A stretch of 6,889 nt of DNA. Source: an uncultured Clostridium sp. (lineage in GTDB: Bacteria; Bacillota; Clostridia; Lachnospirales; Lachnospiraceae). The position numbers and the translations under genes were made by a program. The stretch is from contig CATWBR010000240.1 in assembly GCA_958349075.1 (NCBI GenBank), positions 1-6,889 of the forward strand, read 5' to 3'. Positions within the stretch are counted from its first letter, which is position 1; each line of letters opens with the position of its first letter. Shown one piece after another: positions 1 to 6,889 of the stretch. Below the pieces are notes generated by a model. It worked only from the letters and a program-made list of their open reading frames with translations, was not told the origin of the DNA and did not search any database.

Positions 1-76
1 CCGACAAGGCAGAAGTCCCGGCCGGCACATTCATCTCTGCGCCGCCGGATCCGTCTATGATATATTTTTTAATATT
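1..76. other. Sequence downstream of the kinase gene, no supported gene
   Basis: This is the 3' flank of the kinase gene, cut by the window edge. On the minus strand a weak hairpin can be drawn at 24-43 (arms GGCGCA and TGTGCC, one G-U pair, 8-base loop), but no T-run follows it, so I do not call a terminator. The kinase reading frame stays open after the TAA to the window edge and contains an ATG at 32-34 (reading MNVPAG...). That ATG has no convincing ribosome binding site, and an open run of about 25 codons is expected often by chance. A downstream gene could begin here, but the window cannot show it. Confidence 0.4.
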
Positions 77-3000
77 TTACTTTAAAACATTTTTTACCGC
101 CGAGAGCAGTTCCTTCACATCCACCGGCTTAGCCAGATGGCCGTTCATACCGCTCTTGATGGACTTTCTCATATCCTCATCAAATGCGTTCGCCGTCATC
201 GCAATAATTGGGATGCTCTGGGCGTCTGCACGGCTCATTCTGCGGATTTCCCTGGTCGCTTCCAGGCCATCCATAACGGGCATTCTGATATCCATCAGAA
301 TCAGGCTATAGGTGCCTTCTGCGGCCCCGGCAAATTTCTCCACACCCTCCCTGCCGTTAACAGCAGTATCCACCGTGAAACCGTGCATCTCAAGAAGTGT
401 TCTCGCAATCTCCGTATTCAGTTCATTATCTTCGACCAAAAGAATCCGGCAGCCGGAAAAATCATAGGCTGCATCCCCCGGCTCTGCGGATAATGTCTCT
501 TCCGGCTCCTCCGAAGCGTTGAACCGGAGAGCGAAGCTGAACCGGCTTCCCTGACCCTCCTGGCTTTCCAGCTCAATCTCTCCGCCCATCATCCTGACAA
601 GGCTGCTGCTGATGGAAAGTCCCAGGCCTGTGCCTCCATAGACTGCCGCGGTATAATCCTCCGCCTGCTCGAACGCATTGAAAATTCTTTCCCGGTTTTC
701 GGGGCTGATTCCAATGCCGTTATCTTCTACAGCAAAGCAAATCTCCACCTCGCCGTCTTCTCCCGGACGGACACTGTCTCTCTTCCTTTCACAGACGGAA
801 AATTTAATCTGCCCGCCCTCTCCCGTGAATTTGACCGCATTGCTGAGCAGGTTGATAATCACCTGTTTCAGGCGCATCAGATCGGCATATACCCATGGAT
901 GATCCACCTGTACGTCCCGGATATAGGCGATATTTTTCCGGCTCATCTGGTTCTCCATCAAATCCCCGATTTCATCTGCAAGCTTTATAATGCTGCCGCT
1001 GTCACAGGCCAGCTTCATCTTGCCGCTCTCAATCTTGGACATATCCAGAATATCGTTGATCAGGCTTAAGAGATACTGCGAGGACTGATCGATTTTCACA
1101 AGACAGTCTCCGATCTCCTCCTTCTTTCCTTCCCTCTCCATCGCTATGGCCGTCATCCCGATAATGGCATTCATCGGCGTCCTGATCTCATGGGACATAC
1201 GTGACAGGAAATCGCTCTTGGCCCGGCTTGCCAGGTCATACCGCTCCCGGTTGATATTGGTCTCGATGATTTTTACGACCTCCTGAAGTTCGGAGCATTC
1301 CCCGTCACTCCACTGCCGCTGTTCCGCTTTCCTGGCAAAACTGATGGCTCCCATCAGTTTACCGCCGTCATACATTGGAATGCAGACTCCCGAAACACCG
1401 TCCGCAATATGCAGGATATGGCGCTCCTCGACCGTAAACGGACCGTCCTCAGAAAACCTCACATACCCGGACGTAAACCGCTGGGAACAGTGTTCCAAAT
1501 CCTGGTTTTTGAAATGGCATACCGCCGTGTCCGACCCGGCATCTTCATTCCGGTGCCACTGCCTGTACACTCCGGAAGCGTTGAAGTCCCATCGGATATC
1601 CGCCATCAGGATGTCCGAGGCATTGTAATTCGTTCCCATTTTTGCAAACAGCATCGAAACGATCGGGCCAACGCGGCCTCCTCTGTCGAAAAAGTTGAAA
1701 ACCCTGGTCACCATATTCAGCGCTCTCACATTGCCGTTGCTGGCAATCTCATTATAATCACGTTTTTCGGTGCACTCTGACTCGGGCACATCCTCACAGA
1801 AGGTAAGCTGCGATTTTCTGCGCCTTTTTCCGTAGGCCAGCGCTGCGCGCAGCTTCTCCGCGTAGTCCCTGTAACTGCCTGTCCCGCCGCTCAATGCGAT
1901 GACCGCAGCGGTCACCGAGATCTCCAAATCCTCGTTGCAGAGATTTGAAAGCATATGGTTCATCCTCCCGAAAAAGTCCGGGATTTCTTCCCTGTTAAAT
2001 CCTCTGAACCAAATAAGAATCTCGTCGCCTCCTGCCCTGACCGCAATCAGGCGCTTTCCGGTTTTCTCATTCTCGCGCTTTTGCTTCAGGATAAAGATAC
2101 CCATCTCTTCCAGGACAGCGTCTCCGAATTCAATCCCAAAGTGGTCATTCATCTCCTGGAACTTATCAAGATCCATCAGGAGCATAAATCCCGTTCGGCC
2201 AAGCTCCACCTCCGCCCTTATAATCTCCTGTCCCACCTTTTCACGGTAAAGCCCGGTTACCGGATCGATGCGGACCGCCTTGCTCTCCATCAGCTCTTTC
2301 TCTTTCTGCTCCTGGATATTGCGGATACTTCCTATCACCTTACTCTTTTTCCCGGAAGCGTCACAGATCGTTTTGCCGGACAGTTCCATCCACTGCCAGC
2401 CGTTTGACTGTGTAAGTGCACGGAAATCCAGCTCAAATTTGTCGTCCAGGCGCAGAAACATCTTTTTCATCAACTGCCGGTCTGCATCATCTAACAGCCC
2501 GCTCTGCTGGATGCCTTCGATCAGATTATCGATATGGCTGCCGTGTCCGCTCTTTTTGCCGTCGGCAAGCAGGTTATAGATTTCGATAGAATTATCTTCC
2601 ACATTATAAGTATAAATGATGTCCGTACTGCTTTGGAGGGCAAGCAGATAACGCTCTTTTTCCTCCAGCGCCTTTGCTTCAGCCTTCTGCTGTTTCTCCG
2701 TCAAATCCCAGACCGCGTCGTAGAGCGCCTTAATCTCTGTAATATCCGATTTCCCCTGGTTCCGGGGTCCTTCTTTTCTGACATCCCGGATCCAATCGGC
2801 CAACTGTGTGATTGGTCTCGTCAGATAGTGCATCAGAAAATAAATACAGATAATTCCTACAATCAGTGAAATAAGAACCGCCAAAGCGATATTCCTCGTA
2901 ATCCTGCTGCCCATGCCAAACAGGCTGTCCTCCGATTGGACGCCAAACAACACCCAGCCGTTTTCCACAAAGGGCGTATTGGGGCTGTACATCGGAAAGG

Positions 3001-4033
3001 CAACCGCTTCGGCGTAGTAATCCCGCCCGTCTTCCAGGCCGTTTATCTGGTAAAGGCCTGTATACTGTGTTTCCTTCAGATTCAGAGGTATATCTTCATC
3101 CAGGTTTCTCTTGAGGGTATTACCGCTTAAAAAGAACGGGTACAGCTCCCCCTCATCGGTATACCTCGCAATCAAATATCCGCTGTGTTCCCCTGCATTC
3201 AGCTCACTGTAGGGAAGCAGACCGCCAATGACTGCGGAGGAAATCTCAATTCCCATGACTCCGTATACTTTCCCGTCGCACATCAGCGGGACGGAATAGC
3301 TGATCATACTGTAGGAATCCTTTGCCTTATCATTCTCCAGATAAAACGTGCTGCTCCAGTATGCCAGGTTATCTTCCTTGGCCCCCGGGTTCATCAGAGC
3401 CGCCTTGTAGGGCTTATAGAAAAAGCTGTCCGCCTCAAGCCGGCCTTCCGGCCGGAACAGGAACTTAGATGTCCAGGAGGTATCGAACGGGATTCCCAAA
3501 TTATGTGAAAACTCATAATTCCCCCGCTCCATCAGAAGATCCGAGTAGTCCTTCGGATTCACATAAGGATCCGCGTCACGGAAATAGATTCCGCTGCATT
3601 TATAGACTTCCTCTCCCTCTTCCTCCTGTGCCTTTCCCAGACCGTCAGCCAGAATCAGATAGACTCCGTTTACCCCATTCCTTCTTATTATGTCGAGGCT
3701 CGGGAGCAGCATCTGGTTTAAAAGCTCCTCTTTCGCTTCCTCATCCTCCATAAACCCGTGAAGGGTCAGTTGCCTCTCCTCTAAAATCCGTTCCAGACTG
3801 GAGTTCGCAATTTCATATTCGCCGGATATATCTGTCCACTGGTGCGTCATGTTATTGGAAAGGATCAGATTCCTGTTCTTTACGATCTGCTCCATAATCC
3901 CAACAGAATATTCCTCTAAATGTCTTACCGTACCTCCAACGTGTACCGCTCCGAGAGCAACCAGCGCCTGGAGCAGCATCACAAACGAGAGCGGTACTAA
4001 AAACATCCTTAGAATTGTCTTCTTTTTACGCAT
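77..4033 (-). CDS. Hybrid sensor histidine kinase: Cache-like sensor, HAMP-like, PAS, GGDEF, GAF, HisKA, HATPase, REC
   Basis: This is a 1318-aa membrane sensor kinase predicted to autophosphorylate on His and pass the phosphate to its own receiver. Residues about 8-30 and 381-401 are hydrophobic membrane segments. The roughly 350 residues between them form an outside sensor that looks like a double Cache domain (motif YSVPL...GKVYGVMGIEIS near 246-265). A HAMP-like linker starting LTRPI (404-408) and a charged, probably coiled-coil stretch (444-466) follow. Next come a PAS fold (about 460-577), a GGDEF domain (about 588-748; DPVTGLY at 590, GGDEI at 668-672) and a GAF-like domain (about 768-930). 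The kinase core has the H-box SHEIRTPMN with H948, the N-box around N1061/N1065, G1 DNGIG (1104-1108) and G2 GGTGLGLS (1133-1140). The C-terminal REC domain keeps E1201/D1202, phospho-acceptor D1248, T1280 and K1302, so both signalling ends look intact. There is no Hpt or DNA-binding output domain. The start is supported by AAGGAG five bases upstream. The gene lies 15 bases after the binding-protein gene and is probably co-transcribed with it. The domain order is read by eye; the ligand is unknown. Confidence 0.93.
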   Translation of the reverse strand: MRKKKTILRMFLVPLSFVMLLQALVALGAVHVGGTVRHLEEYSVGIMEQIVKNRNLILSNNMTHQWTDISGEYEIANSSLERILEERQLTLHGFMEDEEAKEELLNQMLLPSLDIIRRNGVNGVYLILADGLGKAQEEEGEEVYKCSGIYFRDADPYVNPKDYSDLLMERGNYEFSHNLGIPFDTSWTSKFLFRPEGRLEADSFFYKPYKAALMNPGAKEDNLAYWSSTFYLENDKAKDSYSMISYSVPLMCDGKVYGVMGIEISSAVIGGLLPYSELNAGEHSGYLIARYTDEGELYPFFLSGNTLKRNLDEDIPLNLKETQYTGLYQINGLEDGRDYYAEAVAFPMYSPNTPFVENGWVLFGVQSEDSLFGMGSRITRNIALAVLISLIVGIICIYFLMHYLTRPITQLADWIRDVRKEGPRNQGKSDITEIKALYDAVWDLTEKQQKAEAKALEEKERYLLALQSSTDIIYTYNVEDNSIEIYNLLADGKKSGHGSHIDNLIEGIQQSGLLDDADRQLMKKMFLRLDDKFELDFRALTQSNGWQWMELSGKTICDASGKKSKVIGSIRNIQEQKEKELMESKAVRIDPVTGLYREKVGQEIIRAEVELGRTGFMLLMDLDKFQEMNDHFGIEFGDAVLEEMGIFILKQKRENEKTGKRLIAVRAGGDEILIWFRGFNREEIPDFFGRMNHMLSNLCNEDLEISVTAAVIALSGGTGSYRDYAEKLRAALAYGKRRRKSQLTFCEDVPESECTEKRDYNEIASNGNVRALNMVTRVFNFFDRGGRVGPIVSMLFAKMGTNYNASDILMADIRWDFNASGVYRQWHRNEDAGSDTAVCHFKNQDLEHCSQRFTSGYVRFSEDGPFTVEERHILHIADGVSGVCIPMYDGGKLMGAISFARKAEQRQWSDGECSELQEVVKIIETNINRERYDLASRAKSDFLSRMSHEIRTPMNAIIGMTAIAMEREGKKEEIGDCLVKIDQSSQYLLSLINDILDMSKIESGKMKLACDSGSIIKLADEIGDLMENQMSRKNIAYIRDVQVDHPWVYADLMRLKQVIINLLSNAVKFTGEGGQIKFSVCERKRDSVRPGEDGEVEICFAVEDNGIGISPENRERIFNAFEQAEDYTAAVYGGTGLGLSISSSLVRMMGGEIELESQEGQGSRFSFALRFNASEEPEETLSAEPGDAAYDFSGCRILLVEDNELNTEIARTLLEMHGFTVDTAVNGREGVEKFAGAAEGTYSLILMDIRMPVMDGLEATREIRRMSRADAQSIPIIAMTANAFDEDMRKSIKSGMNGHLAKPVDVKELLSAVKNVLK

Positions 4034-4048
4034 CTTTACTCCTTGTCA

Positions 4049-5527
4049 TTATTTGGAGCCATCCTCCCGGTCTGTTCCGGTCTCCTCCACACAAGCTTCC
4101 AGCTTCTGCTTCACCGAATCAAACCATAAGTCAAAAGATTCCTCGGAAATATAGTCCTTCACCGCATCCTCGAGGCTTAAACCTTCCGCCAGCAGAGCCT
4201 TAACCTGCTCCCTGTCGGCCACGGCCTTATCGAAAAGATCGTATTCCAGAACCTTTCTCGCTTTGCTGCCGCCGTCAAACGCCTTGTTGGTGTAGAGTTC
4301 GTTACTCTTAACGGCCTTATAGGCCTCTGTAAGCGTATCGTATTCTTTTTCAGGCATGCTCACCTGCTTGTCTGCCATCACTTTCTCAAGCACCTTAATG
4401 TCACCGGCATCTTTCTTGACCGGAAGATAGCCGGAAGAACAACTGAATTCCGTATTTTTCTCGGCGTCGGTAAACCACTTGAGGAATTCACAGGCGGCTT
4501 TCTCCTTCTCCTGCGTACTCTTAGTCACGACCATTCCCGCTCCCTGCTGGACAATGTACGGTTTCCCTCCCTCGAATCCGGGGACGGGAAGTACGATGCA
4601 GTCGATTGGTGTAATGGAATCCCCTATCTCAACCTGATCCGGAAAATACCCGGCCGATGTGGTGGAACCCGTATAAGCGATCAGCTCCCCTATCTTGACA
4701 TCGTCGGAACGGAAGCGTCCGTAAGCCGCAAAGTATCCTTTTACAAAGGGCACATAATAACAGTCCCAGATTCTCTTAAAAACATCTCTGTCAATCTGGA
4801 GCGTCACCTTCTGTTTTTCCACATGAAAAAGTTCGACTCCCAACTGCATGGAGCCGACAATGAAAAGGTTGGCAACGGCATCCCTGCCGTAAAAAGCCTT
4901 TCCGTCATTCGGTGTATCGGGCGTTTTAGCATCCGTCCAGTCGTAATAAACCCCGGCCGTCCTGACAACGCCTTCCTTGGTCTTCAGATCGTCGAGAGAC
5001 ACGCCCGTATCCGCTGAGAATTCATCCCATACGTTTTTATTCATCATCATAATTTCCGTGGATTTGGCCACCGGGAAAATCTTGAGTTCGCCGTTTACCC
5101 CTATCTTCCCTTCCTCTATGTAGGCATCCATATAGGAATTCTGCTCTTCCTCCGTAAAGTACGGGGAGAGATCCGCCAGAAGGCCTTCCTTCTCAAGCTC
5201 ATATGCCGTATCCGCATAGGAGGAAAAGATGCCCGGCATCTCTTCGCTGCCCACTTCCTTCTTACTCGATGCCAAAACCGCACTCTCCAGCTCCGAGACG
5301 TTGCCCTTGCTGTGGCCTTCCACATAAATGTTCTTTTCTTTTCCTACCGTCTCGTTGAATTCATTGACGAGATCGTCAAAGGCCGCCTTCTGGGAGCCGT
5401 TGTAATAATGCCAGATTGTAATATCAACCGGATCGCTGTTTTTTACCGTATCGACCGATGCCACCCCCGAACAGCCGGTCATAATCAGGCTGAAAGCCAG
5501 AATTGCCGCTGCTATATTTTTCTTCAT
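4049..5527 (-). CDS. Extracellular solute-binding lipoprotein, family 1 (sugar-type ABC transporter binding protein)
   Basis: This 492-aa protein is probably anchored on the outer face of the membrane. The N-terminus is a lipoprotein signal peptide: K2-K3, a hydrophobic core to about residue 16, and a lipobox ending MTGC with C19 as the lipidated residue (the -3 Met is acceptable but less common than Leu). The mature part opens with DITIWHYYNGSQ (35-46), followed by AFDDLVNEFNE, as in family 1 solute-binding proteins. Residues 327-370 carry the family's C-terminal pattern, QQGAGMVV...AACEFLKWFTDAE...SGYLPV. Family members mostly bind sugars or oligosaccharides, but the ligand cannot be read here. 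Length is slightly above the usual 400-450 residues; the extra is a charged C-terminal tail after about 430. GGAGGGG six bases upstream supports the start. No permease or ATPase gene is in the window, and a sensor kinase follows after 15 bases, so a sensing role is plausible (inference). Confidence 0.93.
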   Translation of the reverse strand: MKKNIAAAILAFSLIMTGCSGVASVDTVKNSDPVDITIWHYYNGSQKAAFDDLVNEFNETVGKEKNIYVEGHSKGNVSELESAVLASSKKEVGSEEMPGIFSSYADTAYELEKEGLLADLSPYFTEEEQNSYMDAYIEEGKIGVNGELKIFPVAKSTEIMMMNKNVWDEFSADTGVSLDDLKTKEGVVRTAGVYYDWTDAKTPDTPNDGKAFYGRDAVANLFIVGSMQLGVELFHVEKQKVTLQIDRDVFKRIWDCYYVPFVKGYFAAYGRFRSDDVKIGELIAYTGSTTSAGYFPDQVEIGDSITPIDCIVLPVPGFEGGKPYIVQQGAGMVVTKSTQEKEKAACEFLKWFTDAEKNTEFSCSSGYLPVKKDAGDIKVLEKVMADKQVSMPEKEYDTLTEAYKAVKSNELYTNKAFDGGSKARKVLEYDLFDKAVADREQVKALLAEGLSLEDAVKDYISEESFDLWFDSVKQKLEACVEETGTDREDGSK

Positions 5528-5565
5528 AATATTCCCCTCCGTGACTTCAGGTAAATTCCACCGTA

Positions 5566-5578
5566 CTTATAATATAAG
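5566..5578. repeat. Short perfect inverted repeat in the leader of the binding-protein gene
   Basis: The sequence is CTTATA, one central A, then TATAAG: two perfect 6-base arms around one base. It lies about 40 bases upstream of the binding-protein start and just downstream of the likely transcription start. It could be a protein-binding site or the -10 element of a second weak promoter. In AT-rich leader DNA it could also be chance, and a one-base centre cannot form a stable RNA hairpin loop. Confidence 0.3.
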
Positions 5579-5605
5579 CACCGCTTCTTCCCTTCACTAA
5601 CGCTC

Positions 5606-5634
5606 ATTGTATCATAAACAATCTGTCTATTAAA
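5606..5634 (-). promoter_or_regulatory. Candidate extended -10 promoter for the binding protein-kinase operon
   Basis: On the minus strand, TGATACAAT provides an extended -10 (TG at 5613-5614, TACAAT at 5606-5611). A weak -35, TTTAAT at 5629-5634, lies 17 bases upstream. The extended -10 could compensate for the poor -35. The predicted transcription start is near 5599, giving a leader of about 70 bases before the ATG at 5527. The element sits between the rplT terminator and the next gene, where an independent promoter is needed. It resembles a vegetative sigma-A type promoter; this is a sequence match only. Confidence 0.5.
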
Positions 5635-5656
5635 GTGGTTTTACTCTTTCATGTAT

Positions 5657-5700
5657 AAAAAAACCGAAACACTTTACCAGATTGATAAAATGTTTCGGTT
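5657..5700 (-). terminator. Intrinsic terminator of the infC-rpmI-rplT operon
   Basis: Read on the minus strand, the arms AACCGAAACA and TGTTTCGGTT pair perfectly over 10 bases. Five more pairs follow on the loop side (TTTTA with TAAAG, one of them G-U), closing a 9-base loop. Seven T residues (5657-5663) overlap and follow the stem end. The inner mismatch is a tolerated G-U only in the minus-strand RNA (C-A in the plus-strand RNA), which fits minus-strand use. It begins 24 bases after the rplT stop. Confidence 0.92.
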
Positions 5701-5724
5701 ACTTTTTCCGCTTGGATGTCCGAA

Positions 5725-6081
5725 TTATGCTAATTTTGCCTTAGCCAGTTCTGCCAGTTTCGCAAAACCTTCTGCATCGCTGATTGCCATGTCGGATAAA
5801 ACCTTACGGTTCATCTCAACACCAGCCAGCTTTAAGCCGTACATGAACTTGCTGTAGGATAAGCCGTTGATACGTGCTGCCGCGTTGATACGTGCGATCC
5901 AGAGCTGTCTGAACTGTCTCTTTCTCTCTTTACGTCCTGCGTAGGAGCTTGTTAATGCTCTCATTACGGACTGTTTTGCAATTCTATACTGTTTGGAACG
6001 GGCACCTCTGTAGCCCTTTGCCAGTTTTAATACTCTATTATGTTTCTTTCTAGCGTTTAATCCGCCTTTTATTCTTGCCAT
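5725..6081 (-). CDS. rplT: Large ribosomal subunit protein L20 (bL20)
   Basis: This 118-aa basic protein has the usual L20 length (about 117-119). It binds 23S rRNA early in 50S subunit assembly. The N-terminus [20 protein letters not shown] and the following [17 protein letters not shown] form the long basic RNA-binding extension. The C-terminal half ([20 protein letters not shown], then [22 protein letters not shown]) is the globular domain, all highly typical. An AAGGAGGAA site lies 9-10 bases before the ATG. It is the last gene of the operon, 31 bases after rpmI, with the terminator directly behind it. In Firmicutes L20 represses its own operon by binding the infC leader, which here lies beyond the window edge. 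Confidence 0.98.
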   Translation of the reverse strand: MARIKGGLNARKKHNRVLKLAKGYRGARSKQYRIAKQSVMRALTSSYAGRKERKRQFRQLWIARINAAARINGLSYSKFMYGLKLAGVEMNRKVLSDMAISDAEGFAKLAELAKAKLA

Positions 6082-6112
6082 GAGTCAATTCCTCCTTCTT
6101 AATCCTCGAATC

Positions 6113-6310
6113 TTATAAGTATGGTAAAATCTTCTTCATTACCTTGCTGTTTGTTGCGTCGGTAACGATGTCTTTTCTAAGATTTCTCTTTCTCTTAGTA
6201 GATTTCTTAGTTAAGATGTGGGATTTGTAAGCTTTATTTCTTACTAACTTTCCTGTTCCTGTTGTTTTAAATCGTTTAGCAGCAGCTCTGCTTGTTTTCT
6301 TTTTAGGCAT
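6113..6310 (-). CDS. rpmI: Large ribosomal subunit protein L35 (bL35)
   Basis: This 65-aa very basic protein of the 50S subunit has the usual L35 length. It starts [20 protein letters not shown] and continues with [17 protein letters not shown], the L35 signature. The frame is open upstream to an ATG at 6478, which would add 56 residues read from the opposite-phase end of infC. The true start is ATG 6308-6310, because that is where L35 homology begins and AAGGAGG lies a few bases upstream. Gaps to infC and rplT are both 31 bases, so it is the middle gene of the operon. Confidence 0.98.
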   Translation of the reverse strand: MPKKKTSRAAAKRFKTTGTGKLVRNKAYKSHILTKKSTKRKRNLRKDIVTDATNSKVMKKILPYL

Positions 6311-6341
6311 AGTAAAATTCCTCCTTAGATATTTGTCTATT

Positions 6342-6848
6342 TTAACGTTTTGCAGATAAAAACAATACGATGCTTCTTCCTTCAACTTTTGCAGGCTTAT
6401 CGACTGTTGCGATATCAGCGAGCTTTTCTGCAAAATCATCAAGAATGTACTTTGACTTGAACATATGAGCCATCTCACGACCTCTGAAGCGCAGTGTAAC
6501 CTTCACCTTGTTGCCCTTTTCAAGAAACTTCCGTGCGGCATTGGTCTTAGTGTTTAAGTCGTTATCATCGATATTCGGTGACAGCCGTACCTCTTTCACA
6601 TCGATTACCTTCTGTTTCTTTTTGGCTTCTTTCTCTTTCCTGGCCAGCTCGTATCTGTATTTACCGTAGTCGATAATCTTGCAGACCGGCGGCTTAGCTG
6701 TCGGAGCAATCTTTACCAGGTCAAGCTCTGCATCCTTTGCAAGTTTTAAAGCGTCTTTAGCAGGCATGATTCCAAGCTGCTCTCCGTTCTCGCCAACCAA
6801 ACGAACCTCTCTGTCTCTAATCTGTTCGTTAATCATTAAATCGCTAAT
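6342..6848 (-). CDS. infC: Translation initiation factor IF-3, with a probable ATT start codon
   Basis: IF-3 binds the 30S subunit, prevents early joining of the 50S subunit and checks the start codon-initiator tRNA pairing. With the ATT start it is 168 aa, starting (I)[14 protein letters not shown]. The N-terminal domain (about 5-70) ends in the IF-3 signature [15 protein letters not shown] (57-71). A lysine-rich linker follows (EKEAKKKQK), then the C-terminal domain (84-168) with [24 protein letters not shown] and the end [15 protein letters not shown] chose 6848 over the ATG at 6836 because GGGGGTG (6856-6862) is seven bases before the ATT but 19 before the ATG, and the ATG has no site of its own. 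AUU starts are a known feature of infC in E. coli and Geobacillus, where IF-3 discriminates against AUU and so limits its own synthesis. It is the first gene of the infC-rpmI-rplT operon. Confidence 0.95.
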   Translation of the reverse strand: MSDLMINEQIRDREVRLVGENGEQLGIMPAKDALKLAKDAELDLVKIAPTAKPPVCKIIDYGKYRYELARKEKEAKKKQKVIDVKEVRLSPNIDDNDLNTKTNAARKFLEKGNKVKVTLRFRGREMAHMFKSKYILDDFAEKLADIATVDKPAKVEGRSIVLFLSAKR

Positions 6849-6889
6849 AGTCGTGCACCCCCATCACATGATGAATAATATTAATATAC
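6849..6889 (-). promoter_or_regulatory. 3' end of the infC leader with ribosome binding site
   Basis: These 41 bases carry the ribosome binding site GGGGGTG (6856-6862), which pairs with the anti-Shine-Dalgarno sequence with one G-U. Just upstream is a small 4-base stem (CATC/GATG, 4-base loop, 6862-6873) that touches the first G of the site. Firmicute infC operons usually carry an L20-binding leader with an attenuator upstream of this point. Only its extreme 3' end could be present here, and I cannot recognise it in this fragment. Confidence 0.6.

Noticed and set aside
24..43. Possible terminator after the kinase gene
   Set aside because: The hairpin has only six pairs and is not followed by a T-run on the minus strand.
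1..79. Possible stop-codon readthrough or in-frame second gene after the kinase TAA
   Set aside because: The frame stays open for about 25 codons to the edge, which is expected by chance fairly often. There is no recoding signal or ribosome binding site, and the REC domain is already complete at the stop.
137..493. Plus-strand open frame of 118 codons
   Set aside because: It lies wholly antisense to the REC-coding end of the kinase gene, has no family resemblance and no ribosome binding site that I can see. The same applies to the other plus-strand frames between 57 and 4203.
1955..2407. Plus-strand open frame of 150 codons, the longest antisense frame
   Set aside because: It is opposite the PAS-GGDEF region of the kinase, and its translation has no recognisable motif. 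The kinase frame on the other strand is unambiguous.
5116..5325. Minus-strand 69-codon frame inside the binding-protein gene
   Set aside because: It is an out-of-frame shadow rich in Arg and Trp, inside a clearly coding gene.
6311..6478. 56-residue N-terminal extension of L35
   Set aside because: It overlaps the infC coding end in another frame, and L35 homology plus the ribosome binding site place the start at 6310.
6863..6889. L20-binding leader RNA or attenuator upstream of infC
   Set aside because: It is expected from related Firmicutes, but only 41 leader bases are present and no conserved structure can be recognised in them.

Overview
All the genes in this window are on the minus strand, so the biology reads from the right edge to the left. 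The content points to a Gram-positive, low-to-moderate GC Firmicute of the Clostridia, most likely Lachnospiraceae. The evidence is the infC-rpmI-rplT order, IF-3 and L35 sequences of the type I associate with that family, strong AAGGAGG-type ribosome binding sites, a lipoprotein-anchored solute-binding protein, and a very long hybrid histidine kinase. The family assignment comes from recognition by eye, not from a database search.

Right part (5657-6889): a complete translation operon, infC (IF-3), rpmI (L35) and rplT (L20), with two identical 31-base gaps between genes. It ends in a clear intrinsic terminator at 5657-5700. infC very probably starts at an ATT codon (6846-6848), not at the first in-frame ATG twelve bases later, because the only good Shine-Dalgarno sequence is spaced for the ATT. 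The upstream leader, where Firmicutes usually carry the L20-binding attenuator, is cut off by the window edge.

Left part (77-5656): a two-gene signalling unit with its own likely promoter (extended -10, near 5606-5634). The first gene encodes a 492-aa family 1 extracellular solute-binding lipoprotein. After a 15-base gap comes a 1318-aa membrane hybrid histidine kinase with the order TM, extracellular Cache-like sensor, TM, HAMP-like linker, PAS, GGDEF, GAF, HisKA, HATPase and REC. No permease, ATPase, Hpt protein or DNA-binding regulator lies in the window. This suggests, but does not prove, that the binding protein is a ligand-presenting partner of the kinase as well as, or instead of, a transport component.

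The most interesting items are the GGDEF domain inside the kinase (signature GGDEI, no recognisable I-site, guanine- and metal-binding positions kept), the pairing of an orphan binding protein with a sensor kinase, and the ATT start of infC. Positions 1-76 hold only sequence downstream of the kinase, with no gene I can support. I see no mobile element, CRISPR array, tRNA or rRNA.
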